Origin: Comamonadaceae bacterium
GTDB lineage: Bacteria > Pseudomonadota > Gammaproteobacteria > Burkholderiales > Burkholderiaceae_C
DNA length: 64,000 nt
Assembly (NCBI GenBank): GCA_027488115.1
Contig: JAIYCG010000001.1
Location: forward strand, 62,001 to 126,000
Direction: 5' to 3'
Of the stretch, positions 35,080 to 44,947 are shown in pieces; the stretch's first letter is position 1, and each line of letters begins with the position of its first letter. The position numbers and the translations under genes are program-made. The notes under the pieces were generated by a model, which was given only the letters and a program-made list of their open reading frames with translations, was not told the DNA's origin and did no database searches.

Positions 35080-35580
35080 TTAGACGGCTCCCTGCGGATG
35101 GGTCGGGTCAATCCATAGCACTTCTTCTGGTTTTTCAATGGGTTCAATGTCCAGGTTGACCGAAACGGCCTGCCCATCGCTTCGGCAGAGAACGCATTCC
35201 AAGACTTCAGTGGGGCTGGCATTGATTTCTTGATGGGGCACATAGGGTGGCACAAAGATGAAATCGCCGGGCCCAGCTTCAGCGGTGAACTCCAAATGAT
35301 CTCCCCATCGCATGCGGGCACGGCCCTTGATGACATAAATCACGCTTTCTAAGGGGCCATGGTGGTGGGCACCTGTTTTGGCATTGGCATGAATGGTGAC
35401 CGTCCCAGCCCAAAGTTTTTCTGCGCCTACCCTGGCAAAGTTAATGGCCGCTTTCCGGTCCATTCCGGGGGTTGAAGGGACGTTGCCGTCCAACTGGTTG
35501 GCAGGTACAACGCGCACACCTTGGTGCTTCCAGTCGGTCGAACTGATTGGTTTCGAGGGGTGATGGTGTGAATCTGTCAT
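35080..35580 (-). CDS. cupin domain protein
   Basis: A 166-residue single-domain cupin. The metal-binding motif 1 reads HANAKTGAHHHGPLESVIYV (histidines about residues 71-73 and a Glu) and motif 2 is PGDFIFVPPYVPHQEIN with its histidine, the classic double-stranded beta-helix metal site. It may be a small dioxygenase, isomerase or sensor. The gene is divergent from the M20 peptidase at 35759; the region of 178 bases between them has no evident palindrome. Function within the peptide-use region is not clear. Confidence 0.8.
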   Translation of the reverse strand: MTDSHHHPSKPISSTDWKHQGVRVVPANQLDGNVPSTPGMDRKAAINFARVGAEKLWAGTVTIHANAKTGAHHHGPLESVIYVIKGRARMRWGDHLEFTAEAGPGDFIFVPPYVPHQEINASPTEVLECVLCRSDGQAVSVNLDIEPIEKPEEVLWIDPTHPQGAV

Positions 35581-35758
35581 ATAAACTACTTGTTGATTGT
35601 CCTATTGTTTTTCAACTAAAGGTTGGAAGACGTTAGGTTGATGGTTTAGATTGAAGGATGACTTCAATTTTGCTTCACTTTTCAAAAGTTTGTACAGACA
35701 TTTTTTGAGGACTGCCGCCAATTTGAGGTAGTCTGACATTTTTGAATTTGGTACAAAG

Positions 35759-37165
35759 ATGATGTCCAGACAAGCCGCCATCCACAAAGCAGAAGCAGAA
35801 TTTGACAGTGGTTCATTTCAGCAGGTGCTTCGTCAAAGAATTTCTAGACCCACTGAAAGTCAAAACCCCGAAAGAGCGCCTGAACTCTTGGCTTACTTGG
35901 TAGAGGACCTGCAACCGGCACTTGTTTCTATGGGCTTTTCTTGCCGCTTGATTGAGCATCCCAAAGCGAAAGCCCCCTTCTTATTTGCAGAGCGAATCGA
36001 ATCATCCAATTTGCCGACCATCTTGGGCTATGGCCATGGAGACGTGATTCGAGGACTGGATTCTGAATGGCGAGATGGCCTCGCGCCCTGGACTTTGACG
36101 GAACAAGAGGGCCGTTGGTACGGTCGGGGCATTGCAGACAACAAGGGCCAACACTCCGTTAATTTACAGGCCTTGGCATGTGTTCTCGCAGAGCGTGGCC
36201 ATTTGGGTTTCAACGCCAAATTCATTTTCGAAATGGGCGAAGAAACAGGATCGCCCGGCCTCAGGGACGTCTGCGCTGAAAACGCAGAATTGCTAAAAGC
36301 AGACTTGTTGGTGGCATCTGATGGTCCTCGCCTAAGAGCAGACCGTCCCACCCTCTTTTTAGGTTCTCGTGGTTGTATCAACTTTGACCTCAGCATAGAA
36401 GCCAGATCGGGTGCACACCATTCTGGCAATTGGGGTGGGCTCATCTCAAATCCAGGCATTCAATTGGCCCATGCCATCGCCAGTTTGGTCTCAGAGCGCG
36501 GTGAAATTAAAGTGACCGAATGGAAACCCAAATTTTTGCCAGAAGGCGTCAGGCGTGTGTTGGCCGATTGTGAAGTAGATGGGGGCGCCAATGGTCCGCA
36601 AATCGAACCTGATTGGGGTCACCCTGGCCTGAGCCCTGCAGAAAGGGTGTTCGGCTGGTGCTCATTTGAGGTGTTGGCTTTTAAAACTGGCAATCCAGAC
36701 AATCCAGTGAACGCCATTCCGCCAAGAGCCAAGGCCACTTGCCAATTGCGCTTTGTGGTGGGCATCGACAGTTCAGACATCTTGACAGCACTCAGGCGAC
36801 ATTTGGACAGCCATGGTTTTGGCTATGTGCAGATAACAGCCGCAAGAGATGAGATTTTCAAAGCCACTCGAATTGACCCTGATGACGCATGGGTCACTTG
36901 GGCCGCCAATTCTTTGCAGCAGACAACCCAAAAAACACCGGCCATCCTGCCTAATTTGGGAGGCTCTCTTCCCAATGATATTTTTACCGATGTCCTTGGT
37001 TTGAAAACCATCTGGGTGCCGCACTCTTATCCCGGCTGCTCTCAGCACGCGCCCAATGAGCACTTGCCACCAGAGTTGCTCAAAGAAGCCCTTCAAGTCA
37101 TGACCGGACTCTATTGGGATTTAGGAGCGGGCAATACGCCACACCTTCATCAGCAACCCAATTAA
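35759..37165 (+). CDS. M20-family metallopeptidase / amidohydrolase (dipeptidase-like)
   Basis: A 468-residue di-zinc enzyme of family M20A-like. The metal site reads GYGHGDVIRG, then RGIADNKGQH, FEMGEETGSPGLRDV with the catalytic and bridging Glu, and a terminal PHSYPGCSQHAPNEH with the last His ligands; the lid domain (ARSGAHHSGNWGG) lies between. Family members cut dipeptides, acyl-amino acids or acetyl groups in the cytosol. Two adjacent ATGs (35759, 35762) are possible. It is followed after 42 bases by a second M20 gene and then a deacylase and an oligopeptide transporter, so use of peptides or N-acyl compounds is likely. Confidence 0.85.
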   Translation: MMSRQAAIHKAEAEFDSGSFQQVLRQRISRPTESQNPERAPELLAYLVEDLQPALVSMGFSCRLIEHPKAKAPFLFAERIESSNLPTILGYGHGDVIRGLDSEWRDGLAPWTLTEQEGRWYGRGIADNKGQHSVNLQALACVLAERGHLGFNAKFIFEMGEETGSPGLRDVCAENAELLKADLLVASDGPRLRADRPTLFLGSRGCINFDLSIEARSGAHHSGNWGGLISNPGIQLAHAIASLVSERGEIKVTEWKPKFLPEGVRRVLADCEVDGGANGPQIEPDWGHPGLSPAERVFGWCSFEVLAFKTGNPDNPVNAIPPRAKATCQLRFVVGIDSSDILTALRRHLDSHGFGYVQITAARDEIFKATRIDPDDAWVTWAANSLQQTTQKTPAILPNLGGSLPNDIFTDVLGLKTIWVPHSYPGCSQHAPNEHLPPELLKEALQVMTGLYWDLGAGNTPHLHQQPN

Positions 37166-37207
37166 AGCCTTGCACTCAGCTCGCACAACCATTTCAAAGG
37201 AAGCTTT

Positions 37208-38395
37208 ATGAATGCTCGATACGATTGTTTTTGTAAATTGTCAGACCTGTTTGGCGCTCAAGAATCCTTAAGTGAAGCCAGAAGGCACTTGCACCAATTT
37301 CCCGAACTTTCTTTTCAGGAAAAATCGACTTCTCAGTGGGTTGCAGACAAGTTACAAGCTTGGGGCTATGAGGTCACTCGCCATGTAGGCGGACATGGCT
37401 TGGTGGCCACCTTGAAAAATGGCGAAGGCAAGGGTATTGCTTTGAGGGCTGACATGGATGCATTGCCGATTCAAGAAGAAACCCAAAAACCCTATGCCAG
37501 TCAACATGCAGGGACCATGCATGCCTGTGGTCATGATGGCCACACCGCCATGCTTTTGGGTGCAGCCCAGCAACTGGCCAAAACCAAAAATTTCAAGGGG
37601 ACTGTGCACTTGGTGTTTCAACCCGCAGAGGAAGCAGGCAAAAACAGTGGCGCACAACAAATGATTGCCGACGGCTTGTTCGAGCGTTTTCCTTGTGATG
37701 CTATTTTTGGCATTCACAACCACCCGGGTGTGGATGTCGGCACTTTCATGTTCGGCGCTGGCGCCTTCATGTCAGCGTCCGATACTTGCTACATCAAAGT
37801 TAAAGGTAAGGGTGGCCACGCCGCAAGACCCCACCAAACTGTCGACCCTGTGGTCATCATGGGCAGCTTGATCATGGCTTTGCAAACGGTGGTCTCGCGC
37901 AACATCGATCCTCTGCAAACTTCGGTGGTCACCATTGGGACTGCCCATGCAGGCAGTGTGTCCAATGTCATCCCTGACTCAGCCAGCATGTCACTCAGCA
38001 TTCGATCATTCAGTCCCGAAGTTCGTGAACTTTTGGAGCGTCGCATTAAGAGCTTGGTTCAATCCCAAGTAGAGTCCTACGGCGGTGAGGTCGAAATTGT
38101 GTATGAGCGAGGCTACCCCGTGGTCATCAACTCATCGGCTGAGACTGAGTTTGCCCGTCAGGTTGCCGTGGAGTTGGTCGGAGAAGACAAGGTGGTTTTC
38201 CCTTTTGGTCCTGTAACGGGCAGCGAAGATTTTGCTTATTACCTGCAACACAAACCAGGTTGTTTTTTGCGGCTTGGCAATGGTTCAGACAGTGCCTTGT
38301 TGCACAATCCCAAATACGATTTCAACGATCAAAACTTGTCCTATGGCGCTGCTTTCTGGACTCGCCTCGTAGAACGTTTTTTAGAACAAGCTTGA
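37208..38395 (+). CDS. M20D amidohydrolase (hippurate / N-acyl amino acid hydrolase type)
   Basis: The 395-residue enzyme is a member of the IAA-amino-acid / hippurate hydrolase group. It has LHQFPELSFQE, GIALRADMDALPIQEET, the metal signature MHACGHDGHTAMLLG, FQPAEEAGKNSGAQQM and the lid SASDTCYIKVKGKGGHAARP, all in the family order. It should cleave an N-acyl or N-aroyl amino acid in the cytosol. AAGGAAG before the ATG is a good site. Second gene after the M20 peptidase and followed by DUF1993. Confidence 0.9.
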   Translation: MNARYDCFCKLSDLFGAQESLSEARRHLHQFPELSFQEKSTSQWVADKLQAWGYEVTRHVGGHGLVATLKNGEGKGIALRADMDALPIQEETQKPYASQHAGTMHACGHDGHTAMLLGAAQQLAKTKNFKGTVHLVFQPAEEAGKNSGAQQMIADGLFERFPCDAIFGIHNHPGVDVGTFMFGAGAFMSASDTCYIKVKGKGGHAARPHQTVDPVVIMGSLIMALQTVVSRNIDPLQTSVVTIGTAHAGSVSNVIPDSASMSLSIRSFSPEVRELLERRIKSLVQSQVESYGGEVEIVYERGYPVVINSSAETEFARQVAVELVGEDKVVFPFGPVTGSEDFAYYLQHKPGCFLRLGNGSDSALLHNPKYDFNDQNLSYGAAFWTRLVERFLEQA

Positions 38396-38428
38396 ACAAA
38401 GTATTCATTTCTTAACCCTGGAGAATTT

Positions 38429-38935
38429 ATGACCATTTCTATGTACCAAGCCAGCGTGCCCCGTTTGATCAATGGCTTGATCAACCTGTCTCACATTTTG
38501 GACAAAGCTCAAGCCCATGCTGAAGCTAAAAAAATTGATCCTGTGGTGTTTGCATCCATGCGCCTTTACCCCGATATGTTCCCATTGAGCCGTCAAGTTC
38601 AAATTGCATGCGACGTGAGCAAGGGGCTTGTTGCCAGACTAGCGGGAGTAGACATTCCTGCTCATGAAGATACTGAAAAAGATTTGAAAGACTTGCAGGC
38701 TCGCATTGCCAAAACAATTGCTTTTTTAGAGACTTTCAAGCCTGAGCAAATTGATGGCACTGAAGACAAAGACATTGTGGTTAAACGTGGCGATAAAGAA
38801 ACCCACTACAAGGGCATGCAGTTTTTGTTAGGCCACGGTTTGCCCAATTTGTATTTCCACACCACCACCACGTACAGCATGTTGCGCGCCAGTGGTGTTG
38901 AAATTGGCAAGTCCGATTACCTCGGCAAAATCTAA
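38429..38935 (+). CDS. DUF1993 family protein
   Basis: The 168-residue protein matches the DUF1993 family over its whole length: SMYQASVPRLINGLINLSHIL at the N terminus (in parts), MRLYPDMFPLSRQVQIACD, and the C-terminal LGHGLPNLYFHTTTTYSMLR. It is a helical, cytosolic, DinB-like fold whose function is unknown. GGAG precedes the ATG. It is co-directional with the two M20 genes 33 bases upstream and converges with the deacylase. Confidence 0.88.
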   Translation: MTISMYQASVPRLINGLINLSHILDKAQAHAEAKKIDPVVFASMRLYPDMFPLSRQVQIACDVSKGLVARLAGVDIPAHEDTEKDLKDLQARIAKTIAFLETFKPEQIDGTEDKDIVVKRGDKETHYKGMQFLLGHGLPNLYFHTTTTYSMLRASGVEIGKSDYLGKI

Positions 38936-38976
38936 AAGTTCCGAATCAAAACTGCGCGCCATGCGCAGTTTGTGCC

Positions 38977-40158
38977 TCAGTCGTCCAAGCCTGACATGCC
39001 TATGCGGTGTGCCAATGGCTTGGGGCCTGCAATTCTGAACATGACCTGACCTGGCCAAGACAGATAGCCATCGAGCCTTCTAGAAAACAAGATGCCATCT
39101 GTTTGGCTTGTGTAGCTTGTGCGAGCTTCAGGGCCATTGGGGTTGGCGGGGTCTATCACATCGCAAATGGCTTGTCCCTTTTTGACCTTGGCGCCAGGCT
39201 TCACATGGAACACCAAAAAACCTGTGCCCTTGCTGTAACCCACATCCATGCCACTGATGGGCGATGCAGGGCTTTTCATTTTGGAAAGAGGTGCAGCTTT
39301 TCCGCCAACCACGCCTTGCCTGACCAGCCAGCGGTATAGATTTTGAGCGTCTGATTTGCCAAGCGCGTCGCTCACATCGTGTTGACTGCGCATTTCCAAT
39401 GTGACCGACATACAAGCTTGAGGAATATGCGCTTGCGGGAACTTGTCCTGGAGTCGAGCCCACAAAGCGCTGTTCACGCCCGAAAAGGTGAGGGTGCTTG
39501 GGTAGGGGTCGTTGTACATTGTGGCTTCAACGCCAAGGTCGGCGGCCAAAGCTTGCACGGCACCTTCATTTCCCAAGGGGCCCGTGGGTCCTTTGACCCA
39601 GTCGTTGTGTGCCGTGAACAAATGCAAAGCAGCATAAATATCGCAGTGCAAATCGAGAACGTAATCGGCGTCGGTGCTGAGTTTTTGCATTTCAACACGC
39701 AAAGTTTGAAGCTCATTCGCAGGCTTCATTTCATTCAGTGCTTGCAAGGCCGCCTTGCGAATCATCTTCACATTGGCTTCAGGATTTGTCCCTATTTTTT
39801 TCCATACTTTCTGCGCAACGGGTTCAGACAAGTCGATCCAATTGCGATTGAAGTTTTCATGGCTCAAGTGGTTGTATCTGCCGGCATGAGAATTGCCTAC
39901 AAGTTGAGATTGACCAATTGGGTTCACCGTTGGCACCAAAATGATCTCACCCTTTATCAGTCCTTTTTTGTCCGCTTCAGTCAACATGGGCATCAAATGG
40001 TGCAAAGCCATGGTGCCGGGCATCTCATTGGCATGAATGGCTGCCTGCATGTAGACCTTGGGGCGTGCACCAGATTTGCCATAGCTCAGCACAGAAACAG
40101 TGCGATGGCTGCCAGGGGTCATGCTGGGCAACGTGACGATTTTCTTTTTGATGGCCAT
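38977..40158 (-). CDS. succinylglutamate desuccinylase / aspartoacylase family deacylase (M14-like)
   Basis: The 393-residue zinc enzyme shows the M14-like metal site HANEMPGTMALHHL near residue 42, the substrate region VPTVNPIGQ and NFNRNWIDL, and the third ligand in YVLDLHCDIYAALH. The C-terminal part carries a biotinyl-like beta-domain (VFHVKPGAKVKKGQAICDV) seen in this subgroup. These enzymes cut amide bonds of N-acyl amino acids or small peptides. It is divergent from the oligopeptide transporter operon, with an imperfect inverted repeat between them, so the enzyme and transporter are probably regulated together. Confidence 0.85.
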   Translation of the reverse strand: MAIKKKIVTLPSMTPGSHRTVSVLSYGKSGARPKVYMQAAIHANEMPGTMALHHLMPMLTEADKKGLIKGEIILVPTVNPIGQSQLVGNSHAGRYNHLSHENFNRNWIDLSEPVAQKVWKKIGTNPEANVKMIRKAALQALNEMKPANELQTLRVEMQKLSTDADYVLDLHCDIYAALHLFTAHNDWVKGPTGPLGNEGAVQALAADLGVEATMYNDPYPSTLTFSGVNSALWARLQDKFPQAHIPQACMSVTLEMRSQHDVSDALGKSDAQNLYRWLVRQGVVGGKAAPLSKMKSPASPISGMDVGYSKGTGFLVFHVKPGAKVKKGQAICDVIDPANPNGPEARTSYTSQTDGILFSRRLDGYLSWPGQVMFRIAGPKPLAHRIGMSGLDD

Positions 40159-40215
40159 TTTTTTAACCTTTAACGAAAGAATTTAGTTTATGCCGAATCC
40201 GTCTAAAGCAAAACC

Positions 40216-40238
40216 CTAATAACGAATTTATCGATTAG
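40216..40238. promoter_or_regulatory. imperfect inverted repeat CTAAT...ATTAG between deacylase and transporter
   Basis: CTAAT-AA-CGA and TCG-ATTAG face each other around a short AT-rich centre, in the 130-base divergent region. A dimeric regulator could use it to control both the deacylase and the oligopeptide transporter operon. Confidence 0.3.
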
Positions 40239-40288
40239 AGTTAGTGTGCTGATTGTTTCAACTTATCCATTTTTTTCAGGAGAGCAAG

Positions 40289-42079
40289 ATGAACGAAAAC
40301 GAAATTCGCGGTCTGATTGAGCAGGTACGCGACAATGGCATCAGCCGTAAACAGTTCATTCGCCACATGATTGGCGCTGGTTTGACTGTGCCTATGGCGG
40401 GTCAAATGCTTTTGACCTCAGGTTTGGCCCAAGCTCAAACAGCATCTTCCTACAAGCCCACCAAACGTGGCGGTGGTGGTGCTCTCAAATTGCTCTGGTG
40501 GCAGGGCGCTACATTGTTGCAACCCCATTTCTCCAGTGGTACCAAAGACCAAGAAGGCTCGCGCATTTTCTATGAGCCATTGGGTGCTTGGGATGCCGAT
40601 GGCAACTTGATTCCTATCTTGGCGGCCGAAGTGCCCACATTGGCAAACGGTGGTGTGTCCAGAGACGGCAAAACCATCATCTGGAAGCTCAAAAGAAATG
40701 TTCAATGGCATGATGGTGTGACCTTCACTGCCGACGACGTTGTGTTTACGGCGGCTTATGCGGCCGACCCTGCAACTTCTGCTTACACCAGCGGTTCTTA
40801 CAAAGACGTGAAGGTCACCAAGGTCGATAGCCATACCGTGAAGGTTGAGTACCAAAAGCCCTCGCCGTTTTGGGCAGATCCGTTTGTCAGTGCTGCTGGC
40901 ATGATCATTCCTAAACACGTTTTTGAGGCTTACAAAGGTGCGACCTCTCGCGATGCACCTGCTAACCTCAAGCCCGTTGGAACTGGCCCCTACAAGTTTG
41001 CTGATTTCAAACCGGGTGACATGTTGCGCGGTGTGATTAACACCAATTACCACGAAGCCAATCGCCCCTACTTTGACAGTATTGAAATGAAGGGCGGCGG
41101 CGATGCCGTGTCTGCTGCGCGAGCTGTGTTGCAAACAGGTGAATACGATTACGCTTGGAATTTGCAAGTCGAAGATGAACTCCTTATTCGATTGGAGCAG
41201 GGCGGTAAAGGCAAAACGAGCATTGTTCCTGGCGGTAACATTGAGTTCATTCAATTGAACATGGCCGACCCTTGGACGGAGACGGATGGCGAGCGTTCGC
41301 ATCCCAAATCCAAGCACCCCATCTTGTCAGAATTTGCAGTTCGCCAAGCCATCAGCTTGTGTGTTGATCGCGATGGTGTGCAAAAGTTCATCTACGGCCG
41401 CACTGGCATTGCAACGGCCAACTTCTTGAACAATCCCCAGCGTTTTGTGTCTAAAAATACAAAATACGAGTTCAACCCAGAAAAAGCAGCCCAAGTGTTA
41501 GAGGCTGCAGGTTGGAAAAAAGGCGCAGACGGTATCCGTGAAAAAGGTGGCAAAAAACTCAAATTGGTTTTCCAAACCTCCATCAATGGACCGCGTCAAA
41601 AAACCCAGCAAATTATCAAGCAAGCCGCTCAAAAGGCCGGCATTGACATGGAGTTGAAATCGGTACCGGCATCGGTTTACTTTTCGTCTGACCCAGCCAA
41701 CCCAGACACTTACACCAAACTTTTTGCAGACATGCAAATGTTCACGACCACCATGCCACAGCCAGATCCTGAGGTGTTCATGAACCAGTACCTGAGCTCT
41801 GAATTTGCCAGTAAAGCCAATAAGTGGTTGGGCAGAAACTCTACGCGCTACAGCAACCCCGAATATGACAAAGCCTATTTGGCAGCTCAGTCAGAGATGG
41901 ATCCTGCTAAGCGCGCAGCTTTGTTTGTCAGAATGAACGACATGCCCGTCAACGACATTGCCATCATTCCAGTGGTTTACCGGCCCCGTACTTCGGCGGC
42001 TGTTAACAATTTGGTCGCGCCTTTGTCGGGCTGGGACAACGATCTGTGGTTGTTGAAAGACTGGTACAAAACCACTTAA
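40289..42079 (+). CDS. oligopeptide ABC transporter, substrate-binding protein (family 5)
   Basis: A 596-residue periplasmic receptor of the DppA/OppA class. Its N terminus has a twin-arginine-like signal with RK in place of RR (GISRKQFIRHMIGAGL), so it may leave by the Tat route. The family signature appears as TIIWKLKRNVQWHDGVTFTA (partly), and PVGTGPYKF, then FAVRQAISLCVDRDGVQKF. AGGAGA before the ATG at 40289 decides the start. First gene of a complete transporter operon with two permeases and two ATPases, and probable uptake partner of the deacylases and M20 enzymes around it. Confidence 0.92.
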   Translation: MNENEIRGLIEQVRDNGISRKQFIRHMIGAGLTVPMAGQMLLTSGLAQAQTASSYKPTKRGGGGALKLLWWQGATLLQPHFSSGTKDQEGSRIFYEPLGAWDADGNLIPILAAEVPTLANGGVSRDGKTIIWKLKRNVQWHDGVTFTADDVVFTAAYAADPATSAYTSGSYKDVKVTKVDSHTVKVEYQKPSPFWADPFVSAAGMIIPKHVFEAYKGATSRDAPANLKPVGTGPYKFADFKPGDMLRGVINTNYHEANRPYFDSIEMKGGGDAVSAARAVLQTGEYDYAWNLQVEDELLIRLEQGGKGKTSIVPGGNIEFIQLNMADPWTETDGERSHPKSKHPILSEFAVRQAISLCVDRDGVQKFIYGRTGIATANFLNNPQRFVSKNTKYEFNPEKAAQVLEAAGWKKGADGIREKGGKKLKLVFQTSINGPRQKTQQIIKQAAQKAGIDMELKSVPASVYFSSDPANPDTYTKLFADMQMFTTTMPQPDPEVFMNQYLSSEFASKANKWLGRNSTRYSNPEYDKAYLAAQSEMDPAKRAALFVRMNDMPVNDIAIIPVVYRPRTSAAVNNLVAPLSGWDNDLWLLKDWYKTT

Positions 42080-42088
42080 TTCAGTTTT

Positions 42089-43048
42089 ATGTTTCGTTAC
42101 ATTCTCCGGCGATTGATGATCGCCGTGCCCAGTCTTTTGGGTATCAGCTTGGTCTTGTTTTCTGTTTTGGCGCTGGCGCCAGGCGATCCCTTTTCTGAGT
42201 TGGTTTCCAATCCAAACATTCCAGCGGAAGTGGCCTTGGCTTTGAGGGCGAAGTTTGGTTTGGACGACCCTCTCATGGTTCGCTATTGGAACTGGTTGTC
42301 GGCCATGGTCCAGGGCGACTGGGGTTATTCATTCATCAGCCGAATCAATGTTGAAACGCTCATCATGCAGCGCATTCCGGTGACCCTGTTGGTCATCGGA
42401 TCGTCGCAATTGTTGGCGCTCTGTATTGCCATTCCGGTGGGCGTGTATGCGGCTACAAGGCCTTATTCGTTGTTTGACCAGATTGCAAGTACCTTGGCGT
42501 TTATTGGTTTTTCCTTGCCGACATTCTTCACGGGTATTTTGCTTATTTTGTTTTTCAGCATTCACCTCGATTGGTTGCCATTCGTTTACAGGGCAGACAT
42601 CCCAGAAACAGGCTGGCGCTTTTTCTGGGAACACTTTAAACAAATGATCATGCCGGTCACAGTGCTGGGTTTGTTTCAAGCTGGCGCATGGACACGCTAT
42701 GTACGATCTGCAGTATTGGATGTCATACGATTGGACTATGTGACAACGGCACGTTCTAAAGGTCTGGCTGAAAAAGTGGTCATTACAAAGCACGTTCTGC
42801 GCAATGCACTGATTCCCGTAGTGACATTGGTGGCCCTTCAGATGCCCGCCATTTTTGGCGGTGCCATTGTCACCGAGCAAATTTTCCGTGTGCCTGGCAT
42901 TGGGTCCCTCATCATCAGTTCCATGTTAGCCAACGACACGCCTGTGGTCATGGCTGTGACTTTTGTTTTTTCCACGTTGGTGATTGCGTGTAATCTTTTG
43001 GCAGATATTTTGTATGGCTGGCTCGACCCTCGCATCTCCTTCAACTGA
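42089..43048 (+). CDS. oligopeptide ABC transporter permease (DppB-like)
   Basis: The 319-residue inner-membrane protein begins MFRYILRRLMIAVPSLLG, the standard start of DppB-type permeases, and has about six hydrophobic segments. The cytoplasmic EAA-like loop reads YVTTARSKGLAEKVVITKH, followed by HVLRNALIPVVT. It forms the pore with the next gene's product. It starts ten bases after the substrate-binding protein stop and overlaps the next permease by 35 bases. Confidence 0.92.
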   Translation: MFRYILRRLMIAVPSLLGISLVLFSVLALAPGDPFSELVSNPNIPAEVALALRAKFGLDDPLMVRYWNWLSAMVQGDWGYSFISRINVETLIMQRIPVTLLVIGSSQLLALCIAIPVGVYAATRPYSLFDQIASTLAFIGFSLPTFFTGILLILFFSIHLDWLPFVYRADIPETGWRFFWEHFKQMIMPVTVLGLFQAGAWTRYVRSAVLDVIRLDYVTTARSKGLAEKVVITKHVLRNALIPVVTLVALQMPAIFGGAIVTEQIFRVPGIGSLIISSMLANDTPVVMAVTFVFSTLVIACNLLADILYGWLDPRISFN

Positions 43049-43952
43049 CCCCAAGGCCGCAGCGGCCAAGTCTTCAGTTCAGTCGCCCGGACGCGAGTCT
43101 TGGCGTCGTTTTAAACGCCACAAGTTGGCTGTTTTTTGCACCATTGTTCTCAGCATCATTGTGTTGGCTGTTTTGTTGGGCCCATGGTTATGGCGTGTGC
43201 CCATCAATGAAATTGACTTCAATGCCCGCATGCAGGGGCCTTCTTGGGCGCACCCCTTGGGAACCGATGATTTGGGACAAGACTTGCTGGCTCGCATGCT
43301 TTACGGAGGTCGTATTTCCTTGGCCGTGGGCTTGGCCGCCATGCTCATTGCTATTAGCGTAGGCGTGGTCGTAGGTGCCGTGGCAGGCATGTCCAAAGGC
43401 CCCGTGGATGTCTTTCTCATGTGGATCACGGATTTGTTTCTGTCATTGCCACAATTGCCCTTGCTGCTCCTGATTTTTTATTTGTTCAATGACAAGTTGA
43501 AAAAATTAGTGGGTCCAGAAGCCGGAGTTTTTATACTGGTTGTCGCCGTCATTGGGGGATTGCGTTGGATGCCCGTTGCCAGATTGGTCAGGGCCCAATT
43601 TCTCACTTTGCGAGAAAAAGAGTTTGTAGAGGCGGCTCGCGCTTTAGGCGCCAGTCCATGGCGACAAGTCACCGTGCATATTTTGCCCAATGCCATGGGC
43701 CCGGTCATTGTGGCTGCCACCATTGATGTGGCTGCAGCCATCATTGCTGAGTCAACCTTGTCCTTTCTGGGCTTAGGATTCCCTCCCGATATTCCCACTT
43801 GGGGGCGCATTTTGTACGACGCCAAAGACCACATGGACGTGGCGGTTCACTGGGCCTTGTTTCCTGGTGCTTTGATTTTCATCACGGTGCTCACCATCAA
43901 CTACATCGGCGACGGTTTGCGTGATGCCTATGATCCACGCCGTGTGCTTTAA
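43014..43952 (+). CDS. oligopeptide ABC transporter permease (DppC-like)
   Basis: A 312-residue inner-membrane protein. A polar N-terminal tail (RRFKRHKLAVF) leads into a first helix and the domain motif HPLGTDDLGQDLLARMLYGG typical of DppC; the EAA loop is EFVEAARALGASPWRQVTVH and the end has STLSFLGLGFPPDIPTWG. I chose the ATG at 43014 within the end of the upstream gene; a longer frame begins at 42984 and lacks the usual N terminus. Second permease of the operon. Confidence 0.92.
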   Translation: MAGSTLASPSTDPKAAAAKSSVQSPGRESWRRFKRHKLAVFCTIVLSIIVLAVLLGPWLWRVPINEIDFNARMQGPSWAHPLGTDDLGQDLLARMLYGGRISLAVGLAAMLIAISVGVVVGAVAGMSKGPVDVFLMWITDLFLSLPQLPLLLLIFYLFNDKLKKLVGPEAGVFILVVAVIGGLRWMPVARLVRAQFLTLREKEFVEAARALGASPWRQVTVHILPNAMGPVIVAATIDVAAAIIAESTLSFLGLGFPPDIPTWGRILYDAKDHMDVAVHWALFPGALIFITVLTINYIGDGLRDAYDPRRVL

Positions 43953-43964
43953 AGGGGCTTCTCA

Positions 43965-44942
43965 ATGACAAACCCCTTGTTAAAAGTGACAGATTTGCAA
44001 GTTCACTTTGATACCGATGACGGCGTGTTACATGCTGTCGATGGCGTTAACTTTCACATCGATCGAAGCGAAACGCTAGGCGTGGTGGGTGAGTCCGGTT
44101 GCGGTAAAAGTGTGACCGCCATGACCATCATGAAACTGTTGGCCATGCCCCCGGGTCGCATTGCGAATGGTCAAATTTGGTTTCAAGGCCAAGATCTGGT
44201 GCCTGCGGATGCGCAAACCATGCGCAATTTGCGAGCCAAAGAAATTGCCATGATTTTTCAGGAACCCATGACATCGCTCAATCCGGTGCTGAGCGTGGGT
44301 GAGCAAATTGCAGAGTCGCTCAGATTGCACGAAGGACTCACGCCAAGGCAAGCACTGGTCAAGGCCACTGAAATGCTAGGGCTGGTCAATATCCCGAAGC
44401 CCGCGCAGCGCATCAATGACTATCCGCATCAATTTTCTGGCGGCATGCGTCAGCGCGTCATGATTGCAATGGCATTGGCATGCAAACCAAAATTACTCAT
44501 TGCCGATGAGCCGACCACAGCCCTCGACGTGACCATTCAGGCGCAAATTTTGGATTTGCTGAATGACCTGAAATCTCAAATGGGCATGTCTATCATGCTG
44601 ATCACACACGCTATGGGTGTTGTGGCTGAAACGGCGCAGCGTGTGGTGGTGATGTATGCGGGTCGCGTGGTGGAAGAGGCAACCGTTGAGAAACTCTTTG
44701 CTTCTCCTGCGCACCCCTACACACAAGGCCTCATTCGCTCCATTCCTCGTATTGATTTCGACAGCGCCAACAAGCAAAGGCTGGAGGCCATACCTGGGTC
44801 TGTCCCTAAGTTGATCAACCCTCCTAAGGGTTGTCGTTTTGCGCCTCGCTGCCAATATGCCAGCGACCGTTGCACTCAAGAAATGCCCGAACTTCGTGAA
44901 ATTTCTACAGGCCATTTGGTGGCTTGTCACTTCTCCCTCTAA
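43965..44942 (+). CDS. oligopeptide ABC transporter ATPase (DppD-like)
   Basis: The 325-residue cytosolic ATPase has Walker A GESGCGKS (about residue 44), Q-loop [13 protein letters not shown], signature [17 protein letters not shown], Walker [14 protein letters not shown] and the terminal oligopeptide-specific region with cysteines ([15 protein letters not shown]). The H-loop is THAMGVVAE. It drives peptide import with the DppF-like partner. AAGGGG lies upstream of the ATG. Confidence 0.93.
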   Translation: MTNPLLKVTDLQVHFDTDDGVLHAVDGVNFHIDRSETLGVVGESGCGKSVTAMTIMKLLAMPPGRIANGQIWFQGQDLVPADAQTMRNLRAKEIAMIFQEPMTSLNPVLSVGEQIAESLRLHEGLTPRQALVKATEMLGLVNIPKPAQRINDYPHQFSGGMRQRVMIAMALACKPKLLIADEPTTALDVTIQAQILDLLNDLKSQMGMSIMLITHAMGVVAETAQRVVVMYAGRVVEEATVEKLFASPAHPYTQGLIRSIPRIDFDSANKQRLEAIPGSVPKLINPPKGCRFAPRCQYASDRCTQEMPELREISTGHLVACHFSL

Positions 44943-44947
44943 AGTAC

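Noticed and set aside
39379-40173. A 264-residue plus-strand open frame
   Set aside because: It lies fully antisense to the M14-like deacylase, which has clear zinc motifs. The plus-strand frame shows no recognisable family or ribosome-binding site.
40418-41317. A 299-residue minus-strand open frame
   Set aside because: It is antisense to the oligopeptide-binding protein gene. Its composition is that of a shadow frame and no domain is visible.
42329-42880. A 183-residue minus-strand open frame
   Set aside because: Antisense to the DppB-like permease; no domain or start site.
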